DNA of 6,233 nucleotides, taken from positions 1 through 6,233 of the forward strand of contig JALRFZ010000290.1 in NCBI GenBank assembly GCA_023253615.1, written 5' to 3'. The stretch's first letter is position 1. Every line of letters begins with the position of its first letter. Positions 1 through 6,233 of the stretch are shown here, piece after piece. Below the pieces are notes generated by a model. The model did not search any database. It was not told the origin of the DNA and worked only from the letters and a program-made list of their open reading frames with translations. The DNA is from Verrucomicrobiales bacterium. GTDB lineage: Bacteria; Verrucomicrobiota; Verrucomicrobiia; Verrucomicrobiales; DEV007. Position numbers and translations under genes: made by a program.

Positions 1-9
1 GGACGCGCC

Positions 10-2361
10 ATGAAAGCGCCCCTCCCCCTCCTCCTCGCCGCCGCGCTTTCCGCACCGGCTTGGTCGGTCTCTCAGGAGATCGCCCCCCTTCCCGGTAGCG
101 CGCCGCTCGACTGGACCGAGGAAGATCCGTCGGTCCGCGTCATGGATGGCGCGCACGCCTTCATCGAACGGATGATCGCCGGGACCGCGGCCAAGACCCC
201 GGCCTTCCCGCTCGACGAAACGGCCCGCGGGGAGTTCATCCGGACCTCGCGGGAATCACTCGCGCGCAAACTCGGAGTCGTCGACGCGCGGACCGCCCCG
301 GATCTCGAATTCATCGCGACCGATCCGGTCTCCTTCGAAGGGGAGCCGGGCACCCCGAAGGTGGCCGAAGGCCCCGGATTCCGCGTCCACGCGGTGCGAT
401 GGCGGGTGCTGCCGGGCTTCACCGCCGAGGGGCTCTACGTCAATCCCGTCGCCGCGGAAGGCGAAATCTCCTCGCCTCCCCTGATGGTGCTGATGCCCGA
501 CGCCGACGAGACGCCCGAGGATCTTCTCGGCATGACGCCAGCCTTGGAGCCGAAGGAGCAGATCGGCCTGCGCTTCGCGATGGCGGGATTCCGGATGCTC
601 ATCCCAGCACCGGTGAACCGCTCGCTTTTTGTTGGTTTGTCAGGCGAGGACCAGTCCATCGCGAAGACGGCCCAGAGCCATCGCGAGTGGATCCATCGCC
701 AGGCGTTCCAGATGGGGCGTCATCCGCTCGGCTACGAGGTGCAAAGCCTCCTCGCCGCGGTCGATTGGCTCGGGCAGACCTTCCCCGGCAGCGAGGTGAC
801 GGCGGCGGGCTACGGTGAAGGCGGACGCGCCGCCCTCTACGCCGCCGCGCTCGATCCACGGATCGACCACGCCTTCGTGAGCGGGGCTTTCGCGCCACGC
901 GACGCGGCCTGGGCCGAGCCGATCCACCGGAATCTCTTTGATCTCCTCCCCGACCACGGCGATGCCTCGGTCGCCGCCCTCATCGCCCCGCGCGTCCTCC
1001 TCGTCGAGCACACCGCCTTTCCGGAGGTGACGGATCAAAAGGGGGAACTCCGGACCCCGCCCTTTTCCGAGGTGGAGAGGGAATGGAAACGGATCGAAAG
1101 AGTCCTCAACGCCTTCGCTCCACCTCCTTCCTTTTTTCTGAACGAGGCGCACGACGGCGCCCGCGGCGACTATCCCTCCGTCGCCGGTTTTCTCCAGGCG
1201 ATGGGACGCGAGCCCGAGGTGGACCGGACGCCCCCCCTGGGTCTCGTCATCGACGAGCGGTCCGGCTTCGATCCCGCCGCGAGGCATCGCCGCGTCTTTC
1301 TCGGAATGGAGGCGCACGTGCAGGGCCTCGTGGATGCATCGGAAACAACGCGCGGGGAATTCTTTCTCTTCGCCGCCGAACCCGGCCTGAGGCCCGGAAA
1401 ATGGTCGACCGAAAAATCCCATCCGACGCTGGACCCGGCGGATTTCGTGATGCGGGCGGAGGAATGGCGGACGCGGTTCGAGGAAGAGATCCTCGGCACC
1501 TTCGATGAAGAGCGTCTCCCGCTGAACCCGCGCACCCGCAAGCTGGAGGAGACCGACGCGTGGACGATGTGGGAGGTGGGACTGGCGGTGTATCCGGAGC
1601 TCGAATCCTGGGGCGTGCTGCTGATGCCCAAGGGCATCCCCCCGGGAGAACGCCGCCCTGTCGTCGTCTGCCAGCATGGTCGCCACGGGGTGCCGCGCGA
1701 TGGGATCGACGCGGGCAAGCCGGCCTACAACGACTTCGCCGCCCGCCTCGCGGAGCGCGGCTATATCACGTTCTCCCCGCACAACCTCTACCGCCACGAA
1801 GACCGCTACCGCTGGCTCGACCGCAAGGCGAACCTGATCGGAGGGACGCTCTTCACCTTCATCGTCGCCTCCCACCGTCAACAGCTCGACTGGTTGAAAA
1901 CCCTGCCGGAGGTCGATCCCAAGCGCATCGCATTCTACGGTCTTAGCTACGGCGGCGAAACGGCGGTGCGGGTGCCGGCGGTGATCCCGGACTACTGCCT
2001 TTCGATCTGCTCGGGGGACTTCAATCACTGGACCCGCAAGGTCGCCGATCCCGATTTCCCGGGCGGCTTCATGAAAAGCATCGAATGGGAGATGCCCTAC
2101 TGGAATCTCGGCAACACCTACGACTACGGGGAAATGGCGGCCCTGATTTTTCCACGTCCCTTTTTCGTGGAGCGCGGTCATCACGATCTCGTCTCGACCG
2201 ATGCCTGGGTGGCGTACGAGTATGCCAGGGTGCGCCACCTATACGCCCGCTTCGACCTCGCCGGGCGCACCGGAATCGAGTTCTTCCACGGCGGCCACTC
2301 GATCCACGGCGTCGGCACCTTCGATTTCCTCGACCGTCACCTGATGCCGGAGGCACCCTGA
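10..2361 (+). CDS. Secreted tandem alpha/beta-hydrolase (dienelactone hydrolase / acetyl xylan esterase-like)
   Basis: This 783-residue protein is probably an exported carboxyl-ester hydrolase; its substrate cannot be told from sequence. Residues 1-19 form a signal peptide (Lys2, a Leu/Ala core, then Ala17-Trp18-Ser19 as a likely cleavage site). Two alpha/beta-hydrolase units follow. The N-terminal unit (about 100-400) has GYGEGG at 267-272, where the nucleophile-elbow serine is replaced by Gly269, so this half looks catalytically dead, although a His (NEAHDG, 378-383) remains. The C-terminal unit (about 515-778) has an oxyanion-type HG (556-557), the elbow GLSYGG with Ser646, a likely acid Asp726 and a likely catalytic His763 in FHGGHSIHG. 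Two-unit hydrolases of this kind are, from general knowledge, common in Planctomycetes and Verrucomicrobia, where they often accompany polysaccharide breakdown. The start is supported by the signal peptide; only 9 bases of upstream sequence are visible, with a possible GGA ribosome-binding remnant. The long open frame on the opposite strand (640-2238) is a GC-rich shadow. Hydrolase fold is secure; xylan or other sugar-ester activity is a guess. Confidence 0.9.
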   Translation: MKAPLPLLLAAALSAPAWSVSQEIAPLPGSAPLDWTEEDPSVRVMDGAHAFIERMIAGTAAKTPAFPLDETARGEFIRTSRESLARKLGVVDARTAPDLEFIATDPVSFEGEPGTPKVAEGPGFRVHAVRWRVLPGFTAEGLYVNPVAAEGEISSPPLMVLMPDADETPEDLLGMTPALEPKEQIGLRFAMAGFRMLIPAPVNRSLFVGLSGEDQSIAKTAQSHREWIHRQAFQMGRHPLGYEVQSLLAAVDWLGQTFPGSEVTAAGYGEGGRAALYAAALDPRIDHAFVSGAFAPRDAAWAEPIHRNLFDLLPDHGDASVAALIAPRVLLVEHTAFPEVTDQKGELRTPPFSEVEREWKRIERVLNAFAPPPSFFLNEAHDGARGDYPSVAGFLQAMGREPEVDRTPPLGLVIDERSGFDPAARHRRVFLGMEAHVQGLVDASETTRGEFFLFAAEPGLRPGKWSTEKSHPTLDPADFVMRAEEWRTRFEEEILGTFDEERLPLNPRTRKLEETDAWTMWEVGLAVYPELESWGVLLMPKGIPPGERRPVVVCQHGRHGVPRDGIDAGKPAYNDFAARLAERGYITFSPHNLYRHEDRYRWLDRKANLIGGTLFTFIVASHRQQLDWLKTLPEVDPKRIAFYGLSYGGETAVRVPAVIPDYCLSICSGDFNHWTRKVADPDFPGGFMKSIEWEMPYWNLGNTYDYGEMAALIFPRPFFVERGHHDLVSTDAWVAYEYARVRHLYARFDLAGRTGIEFFHGGHSIHGVGTFDFLDRHLMPEAP

Positions 2362-2385
2362 CACGCGATTCTTGGACTCCCTTTA

Positions 2386-2412
2386 TTTACAAGATCCGAA
2401 ATATCGTATAAT
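2386..2412 (+). promoter_or_regulatory. Probable sigma-70-type promoter for the exported DPBB-like gene
   Basis: A perfect -10 hexamer TATAAT lies at 2407-2412. A 5-of-6 match to the -35 hexamer, TTTACA, lies at 2386-2391. The 15-bp spacer is shorter than the usual 16-18 bp, and there is no extended -10 TG. The elements sit in a conspicuously AT-rich 111-bp spacer (2362-2472) inside otherwise GC-rich DNA, which makes a chance TATAAT less likely. Transcription from about 2419 would give a leader of about 54 nt to the 2473 start or about 90 nt to the 2509 start. I see no clear hairpin-plus-T-run terminator for the preceding hydrolase gene in this spacer. Confidence 0.5.
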
Positions 2413-2472
2413 TTAAAGATTAAGCCCCATTTTTCAGAATCACTTAAAAATTCCGTTTCCAAAAAACCCGGG

Positions 2473-3507
2473 ATGTTGCGATCCTCCGTAAAATTTTTAC
2501 CGATCATCATGCGCAGCGTGTCCACATGGATCCTTGGGTTGGCAGCGGCCGGAATGGTGTCACCGGTGATTGCGCAGCAGATCCAGGCGACCTCGACGCC
2601 CTCCGCCTCCTTCATTCCGCCAAGGACGGAATCCGTTGCCGGCGGCGCAGAAGTGTCGCCCGTGTTGCCGCTTGCCTCATCGGGCATGGGGCACCTCATC
2701 CCGGGCGCATTCCCGATCCCGGCTCCGCGTCCCACCTTGCCGAAAGTCTTCGCTCCGACCCAGCCCCGCCGGATTTTCACCCGCTTCCCCTGGAAGCTGG
2801 ATATCGTCACGACCGTTTTCTGGATCGGCGAAACACCGACCGCGAACAATCCGGTGCCGAATACCGTCAGCGCGTGGGACCGCCGGTGGACTTCGAACTT
2901 CGGCGGCTACGACGACCCGGATCCCGACGCCCGCGAGGGCTTCCTGCCGAAGGGATTCACGCCCGGACAGAATCCCTTCTACTTCGCCCTCCCCTACAAC
3001 GACATCACCCGCACCGGGACCAAGGCCTCGGCGAGGGCCATGATCCCCTGGTTCGAGGACACCTTCTACCGGAACGGCAGGACGGTCCTCAAAGGGCGTT
3101 GGATCGCGATCCGCAAAGGAGACAGGGTCTGCTACGCCCAATGGGAGGACGTGGGTCCCTTCGAGACGGACGACTGGCAGTATGTCTTCGGAGACCAACC
3201 GAAGCCCACGACGAAAATGAACCGGGGCGCCGGCCTCGACGTGTCGCCCGCGGTGCGGGACTATCTCGAATTCGGCGGAGGCTACGGCACGGTGGACTGG
3301 CGCTTCGTCGATATCGACGAGGTTCCGGACGGCCCCTGGAAGCAACACGGGGCCAACAATCCCTTCGCGAACTCGACGCTCAAAGGCGAAGAGCCGGGCT
3401 CGGCTTCGGAAAGCATTCTCCGCGTCCGCGAGTTGCGCGACCGGCTCATGGCCTCGCTCGACACCCCGGAGGATGAATCGAATCCCGGGGCCGCCGGGCA
3501 GCGCTGA
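2473..3507 (+). CDS. Exported protein of unknown function with RlpA-like double-psi beta-barrel core
   Basis: The longest frame is 344 residues, but Met13 (ATG at 2509) is the more likely start. From there a compact signal peptide runs MRSVSTWILGLAAAG to a Val-Ile-Ala cleavage site, followed by QQ. Neither ATG has a good Shine-Dalgarno sequence; only GGG abuts the first. After a Pro/Ser-rich linker (about 36-105), residues about 108-290 form a conserved-looking domain rich in Trp, Tyr and Gly. Within it, WEDVGPF (224-230) and GLDVSPAVRDYL (254-265) resemble the DRGPF and IDLSxAA motifs of RlpA-type double-psi beta-barrels, and FALPY (171-175) resembles the TLPFGT strand. The histidine that precedes LPFGT in lytic RlpA enzymes is not seen here. 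Residues 286-344 are a polar tail. A cell-wall or surface role is inference; no enzymatic activity should be assumed. The gene ends 2 bp from the stop of the convergent gene. Confidence 0.8.
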   Translation: MLRSSVKFLPIIMRSVSTWILGLAAAGMVSPVIAQQIQATSTPSASFIPPRTESVAGGAEVSPVLPLASSGMGHLIPGAFPIPAPRPTLPKVFAPTQPRRIFTRFPWKLDIVTTVFWIGETPTANNPVPNTVSAWDRRWTSNFGGYDDPDPDAREGFLPKGFTPGQNPFYFALPYNDITRTGTKASARAMIPWFEDTFYRNGRTVLKGRWIAIRKGDRVCYAQWEDVGPFETDDWQYVFGDQPKPTTKMNRGAGLDVSPAVRDYLEFGGGYGTVDWRFVDIDEVPDGPWKQHGANNPFANSTLKGEEPGSASESILRVRELRDRLMASLDTPEDESNPGAAGQR

Positions 3508-3509
3508 GA

Positions 3510-4349
3510 TCAGGGAAGCACTTCCTGCTTCGCCTCGAAGCGCAGGGTCCGCGGCAGCACGTCGGGCGATTCCTCCTCGCCGTCGAAGATCACGACAATC
3601 TCCTCGAAGCGTCCCTCGCCCCAGGCCTCGCGGGTGAGCAGCCAGGTGCGCACGAAGCGGGCCACCGCGATGCGGCCGTCGTCCTCGATTTTGGCGATCG
3701 TGTCAGGATCGGCGGCGCGGATGGCGAGTTCGCTGGTGATGCCCCTTTCCAGCTCGGCGAGATCCTCGCCGGCATCCCAACGCGCCCAGCCGGACGAGGT
3801 CTTTTTCCCGACCCGTCCCGTGTCAAAGGCCACCGGCAGCGTCGGACGCACCCGCGGAGCCCGTACCACGAGACGTTTTCCGTCCGACGTGAGATTCCAT
3901 TCGTCGTTCAGATCGATGTGAAAGCGGTAGGTCGCCGGCACCGTGATCTCGGAGACGTTCGTCGACATCGGCAGCTTTTTCCCGAACACTTCCAGATTCG
4001 TGGTGCGGGCGAATCGCTCGCTGGCCTCCGCCGTGGCGATCTCGAGGTGGCTGCCGGTGCCGGATTTCACGGTCAGTTCCCTCCATTCGTGGAAGGTGTT
4101 GATGACCTCCTCGGGCCGGAAGAGTTTCACCAATTCCACCGCGGCCCCCTTCGCCGTATCGATCACCTTGTCGACGGTACCCGTGGTCTTGTCGACGGTG
4201 CGCTCGACCTGGCGCAGAAAAGCGAAATAGACGATCAGGGCCGCCACAACGAGGGTGAGGAAGACCCGGAAAGCGGTGCCCGGAATCCACCACCCCGGCG
4301 ACCGTTCCGGCTGGATCACGGGGGGCTTTTCTTCGGAGGGATCGCTCAT
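3510..4349 (-). CDS. Single-pass membrane protein, DUF4230-like
   Basis: This 279-residue protein has a short polar cytoplasmic tail (1-26), one transmembrane helix (about 28-45, RVFLTLVVAALIVYFAFL), a heptad-like stalk (about 46-78) and an extracytoplasmic domain (about 80-279). The domain features LEIAT (102-106), FGKKLP (122-127), a beta-rich stretch with YRFHIDL (141-147), and VVRAPRVRP (161-169). This pattern of a membrane anchor, an FGKKLP-type turn, a hydrophobic strand and a Pro-bearing strand resembles DUF4230 proteins, whose function is unknown. The match is by eye and uncertain. The open frame extends upstream to 4988, but that part lies in another frame of the glycosylase gene. 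The ATG at 4347-4349 is chosen because it overlaps the glycosylase stop as ATGA, a classic translational-coupling arrangement, and gives a sensible membrane topology. No cysteine or obvious catalytic motif is seen. Confidence 0.8.
   Translation of the reverse strand: MSDPSEEKPPVIQPERSPGWWIPGTAFRVFLTLVVAALIVYFAFLRQVERTVDKTTGTVDKVIDTAKGAAVELVKLFRPEEVINTFHEWRELTVKSGTGSHLEIATAEASERFARTTNLEVFGKKLPMSTNVSEITVPATYRFHIDLNDEWNLTSDGKRLVVRAPRVRPTLPVAFDTGRVGKKTSSGWARWDAGEDLAELERGITSELAIRAADPDTIAKIEDDGRIAVARFVRTWLLTREAWGEGRFEEIVVIFDGEEESPDVLPRTLRFEAKQEVLP
4167..4199. repeat. 12-bp direct repeat encoding a heptad-type TVDK repeat
   Basis: CTTGTCGACGGT occurs at 4167-4178 and again at 4188-4199, with a 21-bp period. 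On the minus strand it encodes TVDK at residues 51-54 and 58-61 of the DUF4230-like protein, seven residues apart, just after the transmembrane helix. The exact seven-residue period fits a short coiled-coil or amphipathic stalk that grew by local duplication. It has no sign of being a regulatory or mobile repeat. Confidence 0.6.
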
Positions 4350-5314
4350 TGAAAATAACGCCGCTGCTTTTCGGAAATGGGCAGCCCGACGATCTCCATG
4401 ACGCGCAGCATATCCTCCCAGACCTGGCGTTTCGCCACCTTGCCTTCCTCGGCCGAAGCGGCCTCCTGCCGCAGGAGGTAGCTGGGATGATAGGTCACGA
4501 TCACGGGAATGTCCGCGAAGTGATGGGTGTCGTTGCGGAAGGCCGCGAGCGCCCCGCCCTTTTCGAGGAGGCCCTCCGCGGCGGTCCGGCCGAGGGCGAC
4601 GATCACGCGCGGACGCAGCACCTCGATCTCGGCACGGATAAAGGGCAGGCACGAGGCCATCTCCTCCTGGGTCGGGGTGCGGTTGCTCGATCCCTGGAAA
4701 CGCCCGTCGCCTTTCTTCGGGCGGAATTTGACGATGTTCGAGATATAGACCTCCTCGCGCGACAGGCCCATGGCCTTGAGGATCTGCTCGAGCTTCTGTC
4801 CCGCGGGTCCGACGAAGGGTTTCTTCTGCTTTTCTTCCTCGGCGCCGGGAGCCTCGCCCACGAAAACGATCTCGGCCGAAGGGTTGCCGGAAGCGAACAC
4901 GACCGTGTCGAAGAGCGTACCCAACTCCCTCGGGGCCGGGGCTTGTTTCACGGATTTGAAAATCGCATTGAGCTGGGCGCGACGCCATTCCTCGGTGCGC
5001 TCCACCACCGCCTCAACCGAGGCAGGCGCGGACGCGGGAGAGACGGCCGGTATCTCTGCCGGAAGGGGTGCTGGAGGCGTCGTGGCCTCGACCGCAGGCG
5101 CACCCGTCTCCGCGACGGGCACCGCTGACACCGCCGCGACCCGGGCCGCCGCGGCGAGCGTGCGACGCCGTTCCTGGATCATGGAAGGAATGCCTCGCAG
5201 GATCTCCACGCCTTCGGGAGAAACCGGCACGGCATCGCCGCCCCGAGCTTTTTCACGCTCGAGGATCTCCGCCAGCAGGCCGAGCCCTGCCGCCAATCCT
5301 GGATTTGCCGCCAT
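4346..5314 (-). CDS. Uracil-DNA glycosylase superfamily protein, family-4-like, lacking most Fe-S cysteines
   Basis: The likely role is base-excision repair: removal of uracil from DNA, in the cytoplasm. The 322-residue protein has a non-catalytic N-terminal extension (1-105), with a helical start and then an Ala/Pro/Val-rich linker (about 54-100). The catalytic domain is about 110-305. Family-4 motifs are clear: GEAPGAEE (153-160), PFVGPAG (166-172), NIVKFRP (193-199), NRTPT (211-215) and HPSYLLR (276-282). Typical family-4 enzymes hold a 4Fe-4S cluster with four cysteines: two before the first motif, one in KCRPP and one shortly after. Here only Cys222 remains and it is the sole cysteine in the protein; the KCRPP position is Phe197, and the segment before the first motif has none. 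An insertion (about 200-210, KKGDGRFQGSS) separates FRP from NRTPT. Family-4 enzymes are usually about 200 residues, so the extension is a real difference. The start at 5314 has only a weak CGGG upstream; a later start within the extension is possible. The stop overlaps the next gene's ATG. Confidence 0.9.
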   Translation of the reverse strand: MAANPGLAAGLGLLAEILEREKARGGDAVPVSPEGVEILRGIPSMIQERRRTLAAAARVAAVSAVPVAETGAPAVEATTPPAPLPAEIPAVSPASAPASVEAVVERTEEWRRAQLNAIFKSVKQAPAPRELGTLFDTVVFASGNPSAEIVFVGEAPGAEEEKQKKPFVGPAGQKLEQILKAMGLSREEVYISNIVKFRPKKGDGRFQGSSNRTPTQEEMASCLPFIRAEIEVLRPRVIVALGRTAAEGLLEKGGALAAFRNDTHHFADIPVIVTYHPSYLLRQEAASAEEGKVAKRQVWEDMLRVMEIVGLPISEKQRRYFQ

Positions 5315-5375
5315 CCCGTGCAGTGTAGCGTGACCCGGGACCGGGCCAACCCCATTTTTCGGGAAAAACGCCCTT

Positions 5376-5720
5376 TCAAAAAGCAGCCCATCGCCCCCAG
5401 GCCCACGCTCCGAGACAGGCGATCGCGAGGATCAGATGGAGAAGTCCGTAGATCCGGAAGGGCAACCGCCATTGCAGCACCACCGCGTAGATCGCGAACG
5501 AGAAATAGAGCGATTCCCGGAAGGCGACACCGGCGGTTTGAAAAAGGATCAGCGCAAGGAGAAACACGGCCTTCGCGTAATAAGCCCACTTCGCCGCGGC
5601 GAGAGGAGAGGTCTTTTCATCGCGGTATTTCGCGAAGATGTCCTCCTCTTTCCGGATCCAGATCCGCCGCTCGAGGTCGAGATGCACGAACACGATGGCG
5701 ATGACCAGAATCCAGAACAT
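5376..5720 (-). CDS. Small multi-pass membrane protein of unknown function
   Basis: I do not recognise this 114-residue protein. It is strongly hydrophobic, with likely membrane segments at about 2-14, 46-66, 71-84 and 91-112. The first segment is short and is followed by a charged loop (15-37, including ERRIWIRKEED), so the protein has three or four passes. The C-terminus is rich in Trp and Ala (GAWAWGRWAAF). No catalytic or metal-binding motif is visible. It starts 12 bp after the stop of the NHL-repeat gene, which suggests co-transcription and perhaps translational coupling. A GGGG lies a few bases upstream of the ATG as a poor ribosome-binding site. The consistent hydrophobic pattern and tight spacing make it a real gene rather than a shadow frame. 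The 61 bp separating it from the glycosylase gene hold no convincing promoter or terminator. Confidence 0.75.
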   Translation of the reverse strand: MFWILVIAIVFVHLDLERRIWIRKEEDIFAKYRDEKTSPLAAAKWAYYAKAVFLLALILFQTAGVAFRESLYFSFAIYAVVLQWRLPFRIYGLLHLILAIACLGAWAWGRWAAF

Positions 5721-5732
5721 GACGTGCCCCGC

Positions 5733-6233
5733 TCAGTTTTCACAGGGTGCCGCGAGAACCCGGTTGTTGTAGGTATCGCAGACGTAGAGGCGGCCATCCG
5801 GACCGACGCGCACCCCGTGCGGACGACGCAATCCGGTCTCGGGCAGGGTGGCGCCGATCCCGTCGGACGCCACGGGAGGTTTTCCGGCAATGAGCGTGAT
5901 CTTGCCGCTCTCCGGATCGTAGCGCCGGATGCAGTGGTTCTCCGCATCGGCGATGAGGACACGTCCCCGCGGGTCCATCGCCACGTATTTCGGTCCGTTC
6001 ATCATGGCCTCGATCGCAGGCCCGCCGTCTCCGCCGTAGCCCTTTTTGCCGGAACCATTCACGACCGTGCGCACCTTTCCGTTCTTCACCTCGACGAGCG
6101 CGTTTCCGCCCCGCAGCAGCACGTAGAGCGTGCCGTCGGCGGCTTCCGTCACGGCACGGGTGTCCCCCATCGTCGCCTCGAGCGCCGGCGTCCCGTCAAC
6201 CGGCAGCCCGCCCTTGCCATTGCCCGCGACGGT
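5733..6233 (-). CDS. NHL-repeat beta-propeller protein, C-terminal part (5' end outside the window)
   Basis: The last 166 residues of a larger protein are visible; the frame stays open to the window edge, so the start and any signal peptide lie beyond 6233. An ATG at 6168-6170 opens a shorter frame but is internal, since 21 residues of matching repeat sequence (beginning TVAGNGKGG) precede it. NHL-type blades are clear: GTLYVLLRGGNALVEV (34-49 of the visible part), then GYGGDGGPA (65-73) leading to NGPKYVAMDPRGRVLIADAE (79-98) with NHCIRRYD, then RRPHGVRVGPDGRLYVCDTY (136-155) with NNRVL. The VAG-G-GDGGPA-A linkers between blades are typical of secreted bacterial NHL proteins. Such propellers usually mediate binding, and some are lyases or other enzymes; no specific role can be assigned. 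The chain ends shortly after the last blade (AAPCEN), so the propeller forms the C-terminus. It heads the visible part of the minus-strand gene cluster. Confidence 0.9.
   Translation of the reverse strand, partial: TVAGNGKGGLPVDGTPALEATMGDTRAVTEAADGTLYVLLRGGNALVEVKNGKVRTVVNGSGKKGYGGDGGPAIEAMMNGPKYVAMDPRGRVLIADAENHCIRRYDPESGKITLIAGKPPVASDGIGATLPETGLRRPHGVRVGPDGRLYVCDTYNNRVLAAPCEN

Noticed and set aside
640..2238. 532-residue open frame antisense to the hydrolase gene
   Set aside because: Its composition (many His, Arg and Gly, no domain pattern) is that of a GC-rich shadow frame, and it lies wholly opposite a gene with a signal peptide and clear catalytic motifs.
3511..3527. Small inverted repeat (GGAA-GCAC-TTCC with flanking CA/TG) at the convergent junction, a possible bidirectional terminator
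   Set aside because: The stem is only four to six pairs with a bulge, and no T-run follows on either strand, so it is not a credible intrinsic terminator.
4350..4988. Upstream extension of the DUF4230-like frame to 492 residues
   Set aside because: The extra part is Arg/Gly-rich low-information sequence lying in another frame of the glycosylase gene on the same strand; the ATGA start at 4349 gives a coherent membrane protein.
4349..5128. 259-residue plus-strand open frame opposite the glycosylase
   Set aside because: Antisense shadow of a gene with recognisable family motifs; its own sequence shows no domain and a shadow-like composition.
5315..5350. Possible minus-strand promoter (TTGGCC, 16 bp, TACACT) before the glycosylase gene
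   Set aside because: Each hexamer matches only 4 of 6 positions, and the -10 would lie about 7 bases from the ATG, implying a leaderless message without further support.
5354..5368. TTTTTC/GAAAAA inverted repeat between the membrane protein and glycosylase genes
   Set aside because: The stem is AT-only apart from one pair, with a two-base loop, too weak for a terminator; probably a chance match.

Overview
The window is GC-rich bacterial chromosome, estimated by eye at about 60-65% GC and not computed. Four things suggest Verrucomicrobiota or a neighbouring PVC-group lineage: a large secreted double alpha/beta-hydrolase, an NHL-repeat protein, weak Shine-Dalgarno signals, and an unusual family-4-like uracil-DNA glycosylase. 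This assignment is inference; no rRNA or marker gene is present. I see no mobile element, CRISPR array, tRNA or rRNA.

Layout. Two plus-strand genes come first. Positions 10-2361 encode an exported 783-residue protein with two alpha/beta-hydrolase halves; only the second keeps a serine nucleophile. A 111-bp AT-rich spacer follows, with a good -10 promoter element. Positions 2473-3507 (more likely start 2509) encode an exported protein of unknown function whose core resembles the double-psi beta-barrel of RlpA-type proteins. Four minus-strand genes then converge on these, with only 2 bp between the two stop codons. In order of transcription they are an NHL-repeat protein (5733 to beyond 6233, 5' end missing), a 114-residue membrane protein (5376-5720), a uracil-DNA glycosylase-like protein (4346-5314) and a membrane-anchored DUF4230-like protein (3510-4349).

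How they may work together. The four minus-strand genes are spaced like one operon: a 12-bp gap, a 61-bp gap and an ATGA overlap. No pathway clearly links them. The tightest pairing is the glycosylase with the DUF4230-like protein. The two plus-strand genes both encode exported proteins but look independently transcribed.

Most notable feature. The glycosylase keeps the family-4 active-site motifs but has lost three of the four cysteines that normally hold the 4Fe-4S cluster. It also carries an insertion where UdgX enzymes have their DNA-crosslinking loop. I found no convincing wholly new multi-gene system.
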